In this document: positions 24,574 to 32,884 of the stretch, in pieces
How the letters are laid out: each line of letters opens with the position of its first letter
How positions within the stretch are numbered: the first letter of the stretch is position 1
Origin: CAZAYY01 sp964489525
Lineage (GTDB): Bacteria > Chloroflexota > Anaerolineae > Anaerolineales > JABWBV01
DNA: 64,000 nucleotides
Assembly: GCA_964489525.1 (NCBI GenBank)
Contig: CAZAYY010000011.1
Span: 70,838 to 134,837 of the forward strand
Direction of reading: 5' to 3'
Translations under genes and position numbers: made by a program
Notes under the pieces: model-generated
What the model was told of the DNA's origin: nothing
The model's input: only the letters and a program-made list of their open reading frames with translations
Databases searched by the model: none

Positions 24574-26019
24574 ATGGAAGACGCCACATTTAAAAAAGAC
24601 GCGTTCAAAGTGGTGATTATTGGCGGCGGCATCACTGGCCTGAGCGCTGCCTGGGAAATTACCCAAAGCCTGGGCCCGGCGGTTCAGATGACCGTGTTGG
24701 AAAAGGAATCCCATTGGGGCGGCAAAATCCAAACCCTGCGCTTCCAGGCTGGCAGCGCCCGGTTTATCTTTGAGGCCGGTCCGGAGTCGTTTATCACCCG
24801 CAAACCAGAAGTATGGGATATTGCTCAGGAACTTGGCCTGGGCGAAAGCCTGATGGACCCAGGCAGCGAAACCCGCGGCATTTATGTCCTCGACCAGGGG
24901 CGCCCGCTGCTCATTCCCCTCTCCCCGGTTGCGTTTATCCGTTCGTCGCTCATGTCTGCCCGCGGCAAGCTGCGCATGCTGGCAGAGCCGTTTATTCCGT
25001 CTCGAAAAGATGATGGGGATGAATCGCTGGCCGAATTTGCCACCCGCCGCCTTGGGCATGAAGCCATGGAAAAATTTATAGGTCCAGTGCTCGCCGGAAT
25101 TTATAACACCAACCCGGAGCGTCAAAGCATCCTGACCACTTCGCCCATTATGCGCGAAATGGAAAAGGAGTATGGCGGCCTGTTCAAAGCGGTCATTGGC
25201 CGGGCGCGCGCTGCCCGAAAATCCCGAAAACTTACCCCGCCGCGTCCCCGTTTTGTCACTTTTATAAACGGTGCTGACCAACTGGTGGATGCGTTGGTTC
25301 TGGCCCTGGCCGGGGCAGATTTACGCCTCGACACAGCGGTGCTTCAGGTAACCCCGTATGACAACGGCTACGCGGTTTACCTGGCCTCTGGCGAAGTGTT
25401 GGAGGCGGATGCAGTTATCCTGGCCACCCTGGCAAATGTAACCAGCCAACTGATTATGGAATGTGCTCCGGCTGCTGCCATGCTCCTCTCGAAAATTCGC
25501 CATGAAAACATCGGCACACTGGCCCTGGCGTATACGGCTGCGGATGTGCCGCCTGGAAAAATGACAGGAATGATGATTCCCCGCCGCGAGAACCGGAGTA
25601 TAGACGCAGTGCAGTGGACCTCCGTGAAAATGCCTGGGCGGGCTTCACCGGGCTACACCCTGCTGCGCATCTTTTTTGGCGGGGGACACCCTGGTACAGT
25701 GAACATGGATGATGCTGTGCTGCTGAGCCAGGTGCGCAGCGAATTAAAAGATTTATTAGGCATAGAAGCAGAACCCCTGGCCTACCGGGTGGTGCGCATG
25801 CCTTCCGGGTTTCCCCAGGCCGATATTGGCCATTTGAAACTGGTAGACCAAATTGAGGCTGCATTACCCGCCGGGTTGTATGTGGCAGGCAGTTCGTACC
25901 GGGGAATTGGCGTGCCAGACTGCATCCGCCAGGGACGTGATGCGGCCATTAAGGCTGCCGCATATTTGCAAACTGTTGGCCGCGCTACAAACACCGGCGC
26001 AGTAGAAAAAACACAATAA
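24574..26019 (+). CDS. hemG: Protoporphyrinogen/coproporphyrinogen oxidase, HemG/HemY type
   Basis: This FAD enzyme oxidises porphyrinogen with O2, the step before or after iron insertion depending on the branch. The 481 residues start with the Rossmann GGGITGLSAAWEI (about 17-29) and VLEKESHWGGKIQT. The GPESFITRKPE block and the C-terminal GLYVAGSSYRGIGVPDCIRQG are typical of HemY. GGGAG precedes the ATG. Being O2-dependent, it implies aerobic haem synthesis. Whether the substrate is the proto- or coproporphyrin form cannot be decided here. Confidence 0.92.
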   Translation: MEDATFKKDAFKVVIIGGGITGLSAAWEITQSLGPAVQMTVLEKESHWGGKIQTLRFQAGSARFIFEAGPESFITRKPEVWDIAQELGLGESLMDPGSETRGIYVLDQGRPLLIPLSPVAFIRSSLMSARGKLRMLAEPFIPSRKDDGDESLAEFATRRLGHEAMEKFIGPVLAGIYNTNPERQSILTTSPIMREMEKEYGGLFKAVIGRARAARKSRKLTPPRPRFVTFINGADQLVDALVLALAGADLRLDTAVLQVTPYDNGYAVYLASGEVLEADAVILATLANVTSQLIMECAPAAAMLLSKIRHENIGTLALAYTAADVPPGKMTGMMIPRRENRSIDAVQWTSVKMPGRASPGYTLLRIFFGGGHPGTVNMDDAVLLSQVRSELKDLLGIEAEPLAYRVVRMPSGFPQADIGHLKLVDQIEAALPAGLYVAGSSYRGIGVPDCIRQGRDAAIKAAAYLQTVGRATNTGAVEKTQ

Positions 26020-26050
26020 ACACATTGAATACTTCAAGAGGAGAAAAAAC

Positions 26051-27373
26051 ATGATGAGCACAGTTTTACGGATTATCAATGCAGTCCGCCTGGGTCTTTT
26101 CCCGGTGGGCTACGGTTTAATCGGCGCCCTGGTGGGCGGGGTGTTAAACCGGATTATGATTGCCGAGATGAGCATCCCGGCTTCGCTGGTTGGCTTGTTT
26201 TTTGCCATTCCTTTGCTCGAATCACCTATCCGGGTATGGTTGGGCTACCGCTCCGATGCCTACCCAATTTTCAACCGCCGCCGTGAGCCCTATATTATTT
26301 CCGGCGCAATCCTGGCCGGGTTGGGTGTGGTTTTGATTGTCCTGCTGATGAACAGTGCACCCTCTGCCGGGTTGATGTTGGTGGGCGGCGGGCTGCTCTC
26401 GTTTTTGGTGTATGGTTTTGGCCGCAACCTGGGGCATAACATCTTCCAGGCGCTGATGGCAGACATTTACACCGGTCACCAGCGCGCCCGGGCGGCCACG
26501 CTGTATGAAGTGGTAACTTTGTTGGGGGCAGTGGTGGGCGCGGGCGGCCTGGGCAGCGCCCTGAAGGTGTATGAGCCGCAGCGGTTGCTGGCGGTGACCA
26601 TTGGGGTTGCGGTCATCTTCTCTGTGTTGGCTTTGTTGGCCGCGTTTGGCCAGGAAATCCGCGGCAAGTTTTCTGAGGATGCAGCCCTAAAAGCCCGCCA
26701 GCTATCCTTCCAACAGGCCATCAGCGATGTGCTGCTGGGCGACCCGCAGGTACGCCTGTTCTTTTTCCTGGTTTTCTTCACTTTCATTGGCACCCTTGCC
26801 CAGGATGTGCTGTTGGAGCCGTATGGCGCTCTCGTACTCAATATGTCAGTTGGGGATACCACCCGCCTGACGATGTATTGGGGCCTGGGTGTGATGGCGG
26901 GTATGCTGGTTTCTGGCGTGATCCTGATCCGGTTGTTTGGCTATATGGCCATCATGCGGGCAGGGATTATCGCCAGCATCCTGGTCTTTTCAGGAATCAT
27001 TGTTGTGGGTATCATGGGCAGCCCAGGGGCTTTTCGCGGATTGGTTTTTGTGATGGGCCTGGGCACGGGCCTGGCGGGCGCCGGAATGCTGACGGGGGCG
27101 TTGAACTTCACCACTGCCATTCGCGCTGGAATGCTGATGGGTGTGTGGGGTATGGCCAACTTGTTGGGCAAAGCCACCGGCAGCCTGATGGGTGGTGTGG
27201 TGGTGGACGTGGTTAAAGGCGTCACGGGCAGCGCATTCAATGCGTATGCCAGTGTATTTGCCATTGAAGTCATCATGCTGGTGATTGCCCTGGCGCTCAG
27301 CTTCCGCTTTAATGTGGCTGCTGCCAAAGCAGCCCAGGAGGAACGTTTGGCGCTCGAAGCCGCAGCCGGTTAA
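26051..27373 (+). CDS. PucC/BCD-family major facilitator
   Basis: The 440 residues have about 12 hydrophobic segments. The family signs are GVLNRIMIAEM near the N-terminus, RVWLGYRSDAYP, FGRNLGHNIFQALMADIY and a QDVLLEPYGALVLNMSVG block. The last matches the QD-x-LEP-(F/Y) motif of the bacteriochlorophyll delivery family (PucC, LhaA). AGGAG precedes the ATG. It lies 31 bases after hemG in a hemH-hemG-MFS operon, so haem or porphyrin is a possible cargo. Phototrophy is not shown. Its stop overlaps the selD stop on the other strand at TTAA. Confidence 0.83.
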   Translation: MMSTVLRIINAVRLGLFPVGYGLIGALVGGVLNRIMIAEMSIPASLVGLFFAIPLLESPIRVWLGYRSDAYPIFNRRREPYIISGAILAGLGVVLIVLLMNSAPSAGLMLVGGGLLSFLVYGFGRNLGHNIFQALMADIYTGHQRARAATLYEVVTLLGAVVGAGGLGSALKVYEPQRLLAVTIGVAVIFSVLALLAAFGQEIRGKFSEDAALKARQLSFQQAISDVLLGDPQVRLFFFLVFFTFIGTLAQDVLLEPYGALVLNMSVGDTTRLTMYWGLGVMAGMLVSGVILIRLFGYMAIMRAGIIASILVFSGIIVVGIMGSPGAFRGLVFVMGLGTGLAGAGMLTGALNFTTAIRAGMLMGVWGMANLLGKATGSLMGGVVVDVVKGVTGSAFNAYASVFAIEVIMLVIALALSFRFNVAAAKAAQEERLALEAAAG

Positions 27374-28458
27374 GCTTTCCCGCGCTGTGCCCGGACTTCG
27401 ATCCGGTTGCCTGCAAGAACTTCACCCACCAGCCAGGCCGGCTGGTGGGTTTTTTGCGCCTGCGCCAGGAAGGCCGGCAGCCTGTCTTGCGGGACGGCCA
27501 GCAGCAAACCACCGCTGGTTTGAGCGTCAAACAACAGCATTTGCTGTGCTTCAGAAATACCTGGGTCAAAGTCCACGTGTTCGCCGTAAAACAACTTGTT
27601 ATCGGCTGAACCGCCGGGGAAGGTCCAGGCCTCGGCGTATTTTTGGGCACAGGAGATTAACGGAATCTGGTCAAAGAAAAAGCGCAGCCCCACTTTGGAA
27701 GCGGCCGCCATCTCCCAGGCGTGGCCCAGCAGGCTGAAGCCGGTAATGTCGGTTGCGCTGCGCAGGCCAAATTCAACCGCCAGCTCGGCGGCCGCGCGGT
27801 TGAGGCGCTGCATCCACCGAACTGCCTCGGCAACATCTTCGGCTTCTGCCTGACCGCGTTTTAGGGCAGTGGTGGTTACGCCAAAGCCCAGCGGCTTGGT
27901 CAGCACCAGGGCATCACCCGGGCGGGCGCCGCTTTTGGTGAGGGCCTGGGCGGGGTTGACAAAGCCGAGCACCACCATCCCAAACTTGGGTTCGTCATCC
28001 TGGACGGTGTGGCCGCCGGCGATCACCACCCCGGCTTCGCGGGCTTTCTCTGCACCGCCTCGCAAAATTTCGCCCACAATTTCGGGCGGCAGGCTGCCAG
28101 GTATGCCGGCGATGTTGAGCGCCAGGAAGGGTTTACCCCCCATGGCGTAGACATCTGACAGGCTGTTGGCCGCTGCAATCGCGCCATAGTCGTACGGGTC
28201 ATCCACCACCGGGGTGAAAAAGTCGGTAGTGACTACCAGGGCGCGGTCTTCATCCAGCCGCCAGACGGCCGCATCATCCGGGTCACCCAGGCCCACCAGC
28301 AAATCCGGCGTATCTTGCGGGTTGAACATCCCTTGAATGGGGCGCAGCACCTGCGCCAGCGCTTCCGCGCTCATTTTGGATGCTCAACCCGCACATTTCG
28401 ACAGCGAGGTCAGCCGGATTTCACGCCCGGTGGGGTGTTTTTGGGAGGCGGTGGCCAT
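27370..28458 (-). CDS. selD: Selenophosphate synthetase, probable selenoprotein (in-frame UGA as Sec)
   Basis: SelD makes selenophosphate from selenide and ATP for selenocysteine and selenouridine synthesis. From the ATG at 28374 the protein lacks the catalytic N-terminal Cys/Sec. Extending upstream in the same frame gives an ATG at 28458, then RLTSLSKCAG, a TGA at 28384-28386, and ASKMS. This aligns with the HGAGCGCKIS region of E. coli SelD, the TGA falling on C17 and K28 of this protein on K20. The full product is 362 residues. GGHTVQDDEP, TKPLGFGV, DITGFSLLGH and DAQTSGGLLLAV are SelD blocks. It starts 2 bases after the SPFH stop. Two hairpins follow the UGA. Confidence 0.93.
28341..28371 (-). 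promoter_or_regulatory. Candidate bacterial SECIS element in selD
   Basis: On the minus strand, 12 bases after the UGA, a 5-bp stem with a GGAA tetraloop (28358-28371) is followed directly by a 6-7-bp perfect stem (28341-28357, GGCGCA/TGCGCC) with apical loop GGTGC. The apical GGU about 30 bases past the UGA agrees with bacterial SECIS rules and resembles the GCAGGU-UGC tip in E. coli fdhF. Confidence 0.65.
28384..28386 (-). other. Probable selenocysteine codon (UGA) of selD
   Basis: This in-frame TGA sits at the catalytic residue of SelD; both flanks continue the family alignment without frameshift. Confidence 0.88.
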
Positions 28459-28460
28459 AA

Positions 28461-29564
28461 TCAGGGCACGGTTTCGGTTTGCGGCACTGTGGTTGGGGTT
28501 GTCGTTGTGGTTGGCGCAGGGGTTTCAACCAGGTTGGGCAGCGGGAAAAGGAAGGGGTTATCCGCGGGCAGGAACATCACCTGGACATTGGGCGCCAGCC
28601 GCTGGATGTATTCCAGGGTGAGCACATCGGGGTTGGCAGAAATGGCCTGGCCCAACAGGGCAAGGGCTTCGGCTTCCGCCTTGGCCTGGATCAGCCGGGC
28701 TTCGGCGGCGGCTTCAGCGGCAATCACCACGGCGCGGGCATCACCCTCGGCGCGAATGGCCACCGAGTCGGCCTGGCCCTGGGCAAGCTGGCGAGCCTGT
28801 TCGGCCTCTTGCCTGCGCTGTTCGACCACAAAAAACGCCTGCTGGGCGAGCTGTTCGGCAATTTGTTTTTGCTCTACCGAAGCCGCATATTCTTCTGAAA
28901 ATGAGATGTTGCGCAGCACAAAGTCTACCAGCACAATTCCTTCTTCAGCCAGTTTTGCGGAGAGGGTATCGGTGATTCTAACCACAAGCTCATCGCGCTT
29001 GGTACTGTAGACCTCTTCCACACCGTATAAAGAGACTACGTCGCGGATAATACCGCGTGCCTGCGGGCGCACCAGGTTTTCCTGGTAGGTATTTTGCCAG
29101 TCAATGTGCACCTGGACAATCTCAGTGGGGTTTATGGCGAAAATAATTGATGCATCCACGAAAACGATTTGACCATCCGCAGTGCGCGCCTGGACCGAGT
29201 CATCTCCCATTACATTGCCTTCATCGAAAGACTGGGACATGGTGTAGGTTTGCCGGGAGATTGTGTAAGGAACAACATTTTCGGCAAAAGGCAGAATCCA
29301 GCGCAGGCCAGGCTGCAGGGCTTCATCGCGTACGCCGCCGCTGCCAATGGTGATAACCACGCCGCGTTCCTGCGGTTGGATAAAGACCAACCCGGCACTG
29401 ACCACATTGAGCACCAGCGCGAGTAGCACGGTGACGATGACCACACTGGTCATGGCCCCAATTTTTTGTCCACGGCTGGCCCGGACGATGATCAGACCGA
29501 CCACGCCAACAACTAACAGCCACGATAGGGAGGCAATTGCATTAATTACAGCAGCGATATTCAT
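28461..29564 (-). CDS. SPFH/Band 7 (prohibitin-like) membrane protein
   Basis: The 367 residues begin with two hydrophobic segments (about 7-27 and 38-60). An SPFH domain follows with PQERGVVITIG, LQPGLRWILPFAE and an NPTEIVQVHI block. Then comes a long coiled coil rich in Ala/Glu/Gln (EQKQIAEQLAQQAFFVVEQ to about residue 300), and a Thr/Pro-rich tail. SPFH proteins form membrane microdomain scaffolds. A long purine-rich ribosome binding site precedes the ATG. The stop is 2 bases from selD, so the pair is probably co-transcribed; no functional link is known. Confidence 0.9.
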   Translation of the reverse strand: MNIAAVINAIASLSWLLVVGVVGLIIVRASRGQKIGAMTSVVIVTVLLALVLNVVSAGLVFIQPQERGVVITIGSGGVRDEALQPGLRWILPFAENVVPYTISRQTYTMSQSFDEGNVMGDDSVQARTADGQIVFVDASIIFAINPTEIVQVHIDWQNTYQENLVRPQARGIIRDVVSLYGVEEVYSTKRDELVVRITDTLSAKLAEEGIVLVDFVLRNISFSEEYAASVEQKQIAEQLAQQAFFVVEQRRQEAEQARQLAQGQADSVAIRAEGDARAVVIAAEAAAEARLIQAKAEAEALALLGQAISANPDVLTLEYIQRLAPNVQVMFLPADNPFLFPLPNLVETPAPTTTTTPTTVPQTETVP

Positions 29565-29644
29565 ACTTTTTTCCTTTCCTTATTTTCTATTCTCTACATG
29601 TTACAATGTTAACCAGGTATTCTCGGTTAATATATCATCTTCCA

Positions 29645-30331
29645 ATGGGACAATACGTAGGAAAATTGTTAGAGTTTCAACAAGCACCTGGGCGCCAGCG
29701 TTCGTTGCGGTTGGGCTGTCCGGCTGAGGCAGTTCCCCGGCCAGGCCAATATGTGATGGCCTGGCAGCCAGGTTCAAGCGAGCCATTGGGGCAGGTCTTA
29801 TTTTACCAGGGTCCGGCTCCGGGCGGTTTCATGGCTGCCCCGGCTGCCTTCCCGGACAGTTGGGGGTTGGGGGTAGAATTGCAGCTGCGCGGTCCATTCG
29901 GGCGCGGCTTCAACCTGCCCAGGGTGGGCAAAATTGCCATGGCATCTTTCGATGCCAACCCGGCCCGTTTGCTGGGGCTGGTGCAGCCTGCCTTGCAGCA
30001 AAAATCGGCTGTGGCGTTATTTACGGATGTGTCCGTTGGGTTGTGGGCGCCCTCGGCGCTGGAAGTGAACCCGTTGGCTGCGCTGCCGGAATCTCTGGGT
30101 TGGGCAGATTACCTCGCGGTTGAGATTGCGTTAAACCAGTTGGAACACATGCCAGGCTGGTTGGGCCTGTCGCCCGGGCAGCTGGCACCAACCGGTGAAG
30201 CTTTCGTGGTTTCCCCCATGCCTTGTGGCGGGTTGGCTGCCTGTGGTGTTTGCGCAGTGCGCACCCGCCCTGGCTGGCGGGAGGCCTGCACCACCGGTCC
30301 AGTTTTTCCGCTTAGCCAGCTTTTGTTCTAA
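29645..30331 (+). CDS. PyrK/ferredoxin-reductase-like protein with C-terminal Fe-S motif
   Basis: The 228 residues resemble the electron-transfer subunit of dihydroorotate dehydrogenase. The N-terminal half has a flavin-binding beta-barrel look (RLGCPAEAVPRPGQYVMAW, then LRGPFGRGF). The C-terminus has PCGGLAACGVCAVRTR followed by ACTTGPVF, the four-Cys 2Fe-2S pattern of PyrK. The middle NAD-binding half is short and weak, so the redox partner may differ. No pyrD lies nearby. The start at 29645 is 6 bases after TATCAT, a possible leaderless start; an earlier in-frame start at 29606 is less likely. Confidence 0.7.
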   Translation: MGQYVGKLLEFQQAPGRQRSLRLGCPAEAVPRPGQYVMAWQPGSSEPLGQVLFYQGPAPGGFMAAPAAFPDSWGLGVELQLRGPFGRGFNLPRVGKIAMASFDANPARLLGLVQPALQQKSAVALFTDVSVGLWAPSALEVNPLAALPESLGWADYLAVEIALNQLEHMPGWLGLSPGQLAPTGEAFVVSPMPCGGLAACGVCAVRTRPGWREACTTGPVFPLSQLLF

Positions 30332-30418
30332 GTCCAGCCATATCACGCCCCGTTTTGGGGTGGCAAGCGCCCTTTGGCATGCATCTTGCATTGCATACAA
30401 ACAAATCGCCTTTCATGT

Positions 30419-30424
30419 TAAAAT
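30419..30424 (+). promoter_or_regulatory. -10-like box directly upstream of the CNBD gene (leaderless type)
   Basis: TAAAAT ends 6 bases before the ATG at 30431, and no ribosome binding site is present. Confidence 0.45.
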
Positions 30425-30430
30425 CAAATT

Positions 30431-32125
30431 ATGGCTGACCAGGTTGCACCCCTCCCAACAGCAGAAGATATTATCCCAACCCTGAAGCAGATGTATTTAT
30501 TTTCCCGGCTGAAGGACGAGGAACTGTCTTCGCTGGCCTTGCGCTTTGACCGCTACCAGTTGGATAAAGACGCCCTGCTTTTTTCGCAGGGGGAGGCGGC
30601 CCAGAGTTTCTTTGTGATTCTTAAGGGGGGCATTGCCATTTCCCGCCGCGGCCGCGACAAGCAGGAAATTCCGATTGGCAAGCTGGTCGCGGGGGATTAC
30701 ATTGGCGAAACTGGTTTGCTGCGCAGCAAGCCCCGCAATGCCACCGCAATTGCGTCTGAACCCACTGAGGTGCTGCAGCTCAAAAAAGAACAGTTCCAAT
30801 GGATGATTAAGCAGCATCCGGTGGTTCTGAAAATCCTTGAAGCTACGGTGCGCAGTTATGAACTTGCCAGCCGCAAAGGTTTCAGCTGGTTGGCGCCTGG
30901 GGAACCCGTTCACATGATTATGCGCCGCCATCCGATTTTACTTGCCATCAGCCTTTCTTTCCCGGTAATTTTTTTACTGATTTCGATCGGCCTGATTCTA
31001 ACCGGCGCTGCAATTCGGATGACGATTTTTGAATTTGTGGGTTTTGCGGGGGTGGCGGTGGGTTCGGTCTGGTTTTTGTGGAATTATATCGACTGGGCGA
31101 ATGACTATTACATCATCACCGACCGGCGGGTGGTCTGGTTGGAAGAAATTTTGTTCATTTATGAGAGCCGCCACGAAACCCCGCTCAGCCAGGTGCAGTC
31201 GGTGGATGTGGAAAGCACGCTGTGGCAGCGCTTTTTGGGAATTGGCGATGTGATTGTGCGCACCTTTTCCGGGAATGTGACCATGACCAGTATTGGTTCG
31301 CCGGAATTATTCAAAGCGCCCATTATGGAATATCGCCAGCGTGTCCAGAAAACTGAAAAAATGCTCGAAGGCCAAAACCTGACCAACTACATCCAGGACC
31401 GGATTTCCAATGTGGACCCGCGCATTGCCCGCCCTCCCATACCCGCTGCAGAAGCCCCAACCGGGCCAATCCGGCGTTCGAAAATCTCCTGGTTAAACAA
31501 CGTGCTCAAAACCCGTTTTGAAAAAGATGGGGTGATTACCTATCGCAAACACTGGTTTTTGCTGCTGCGCCGGGTGCTTGGTTTTTTGTTGGGTTTTTTC
31601 GCCTTGCTGGTTTTGTTTTTGCTGCGCCTGTTTGCGGTGTACGAATTCCTTTCCATTGGGGCTCTGGCGGGTGCCCTGGCGATTTATTTCTTTGTTACCC
31701 TGCCTTTTTGGGGATACCAATACCTTGACTGGCGCAACGACCAGTACCAATTGACGGATAAAAGTATTATTGATGTTGCCAAAAAACCACTCAGCACCGA
31801 GGTGAAAAAATCGGCCTTGCTCGAAAATGTGCTCAGCGTAACCAACCGCAGCGAAGGCATTATTGACCGCTTTTTAAACATTGGTACGGTGGACATTCGT
31901 GTGGGTGATGCCACATTCAGCTTTATCGGTGTGCATAAACCCGCCGAAGTGCAGGAAGAAATTTTTGAGCGCTACTATGCGCGTAAACGCGCCCTGGAAA
32001 AAGAAGCCGAACGAAAAAAACACGATGAAATGCTGAATGTGCTGACGCGCTACCACCAGATTGTCAAAGACTCGTACGTTCCATCAGACCCTGGCGGCAT
32101 CAACCAGATGCCAGGGCCGGTGTAA
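30431..32125 (+). CDS. Cyclic-nucleotide-binding plus double bPH2 (YdbT-like) membrane protein
   Basis: The 564 residues begin with a CNMP-binding domain (about 18-135, with LFSQGEAAQSFFVILKGGI and AGDYIGETGLLRSKPRNATAIA). Two pairs of membrane segments follow (about 172-220 and 375-430). Each is followed by a bacterial PH (DUF304) domain: the first has YYIITDRRVVWLEE and the second QYQLTDKSIIDVAKK. A charged coiled tail ends the protein. The phosphate-cassette-like segment suggests nucleotide sensing, but the CNBD could have lost binding. The arrangement looks like an internal duplication of TM-TM-PH units. Function unknown. Confidence 0.85.
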   Translation: MADQVAPLPTAEDIIPTLKQMYLFSRLKDEELSSLALRFDRYQLDKDALLFSQGEAAQSFFVILKGGIAISRRGRDKQEIPIGKLVAGDYIGETGLLRSKPRNATAIASEPTEVLQLKKEQFQWMIKQHPVVLKILEATVRSYELASRKGFSWLAPGEPVHMIMRRHPILLAISLSFPVIFLLISIGLILTGAAIRMTIFEFVGFAGVAVGSVWFLWNYIDWANDYYIITDRRVVWLEEILFIYESRHETPLSQVQSVDVESTLWQRFLGIGDVIVRTFSGNVTMTSIGSPELFKAPIMEYRQRVQKTEKMLEGQNLTNYIQDRISNVDPRIARPPIPAAEAPTGPIRRSKISWLNNVLKTRFEKDGVITYRKHWFLLLRRVLGFLLGFFALLVLFLLRLFAVYEFLSIGALAGALAIYFFVTLPFWGYQYLDWRNDQYQLTDKSIIDVAKKPLSTEVKKSALLENVLSVTNRSEGIIDRFLNIGTVDIRVGDATFSFIGVHKPAEVQEEIFERYYARKRALEKEAERKKHDEMLNVLTRYHQIVKDSYVPSDPGGINQMPGPV

Positions 32126-32157
32126 GGCAACTTCATCGCCTTTTTCGTGCCCCTTGC

Positions 32158-32266
32158 AAAAGGGGAGCGTGCAATTGTTGTTATTGCATCCATTCCCCAT
32201 CCCTTTTCTACTCCCCGCCCCAAAGCCTGGGGTGGGGTTGGGGGTGGGGTTGGAAAGTGAGAACCG
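32158..32266 (+). repeat. Dispersed intergenic repeat, copy 2
   Basis: About 109 bases matching 5863-5975 in the same orientation, with the palindromic core at 32213-32237. It sits between the CNBD gene and def. Confidence 0.8.
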
Positions 32267-32333
32267 CAAATGCTAACAACATTTCTGCGCACCTTGCAAA
32301 AGGAATATGTCCCCACCTTGCCCCGGTTTGTTG

Positions 32334-32339
32334 TATAAT
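32334..32339 (+). promoter_or_regulatory. -10 box directly upstream of def (leaderless type)
   Basis: TATAAT ends 8 bases before the def ATG at 32348, with no ribosome binding site between them. Confidence 0.6.
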
Positions 32340-32347
32340 TTCTTCCT

Positions 32348-32863
32348 ATGGCAAAAAGAGATATTGTTCATGTTCCCGATCCGGTTTTGCGCCGGAAAGC
32401 TCGCGAAATCAAAGAATTTGGTGTACAGCTCAACCCGTTGATTGCAGACATGGTAGAGACCATGCGCGACGCGCCGGGCGTTGGTTTGGCGGGGCCGCAA
32501 ATCAATGTACCACTGCGCATCATCGTGGTGGAATACCCGGAGAATGACCAGGACGAGGACGCGCCCGCTAAATTGTTTGTGGTGCTCAACCCTGAAATCA
32601 CGCGGCATGCGGAAGAAACGGTAAGCGGGATTGAAGGCTGCCTTTCGATCCCCGGGTTGGTGGGTGAAGTGGACCGCTATACCGGCGTTACAGTGCGCGG
32701 CCAGAATCGTTTTGGCAGGCCCATCAAAATCAAAGCCAATGGTTGGTTGGCCCGCATTTTTCAGCACGAAATTGATCACCTGGATGGGGTTTTATTTACC
32801 GATAAAGCGGTGCGGGTCTGGCGTCCGGAAGCTGAAGAAGCCGATGCAGTGCCGCTGGACTGA
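32348..32863 (+). CDS. def: Peptide deformylase
   Basis: Peptide deformylase removes the formyl group from new proteins. All three motifs are present in the 171 residues: GVGLAGPQ (about 41-48), EGCLSIPG with the metal-binding Cys (about 97-104), and HEIDHLDG (about 139-146). These supply the one Cys and two His metal ligands. The start is fixed by a TATAAT 8 bases upstream, a leaderless layout. recF follows after 21 bases. Confidence 0.96.
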   Translation: MAKRDIVHVPDPVLRRKAREIKEFGVQLNPLIADMVETMRDAPGVGLAGPQINVPLRIIVVEYPENDQDEDAPAKLFVVLNPEITRHAEETVSGIEGCLSIPGLVGEVDRYTGVTVRGQNRFGRPIKIKANGWLARIFQHEIDHLDGVLFTDKAVRVWRPEAEEADAVPLD

Positions 32864-32884
32864 CGTTCGCCAGGCGTGCGGCGC

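Noticed and set aside
26051..27373. Taking the PucC-like carrier as proof of phototrophy.
   Set aside because: No bacteriochlorophyll synthesis or reaction-centre gene is present in the window, and family membership alone does not show the function.
27370..28374. The shorter selD reading that starts at the ATG at 28374.
   Set aside because: It would lack the catalytic Cys/Sec and the conserved N-terminal strand that the upstream frame supplies.
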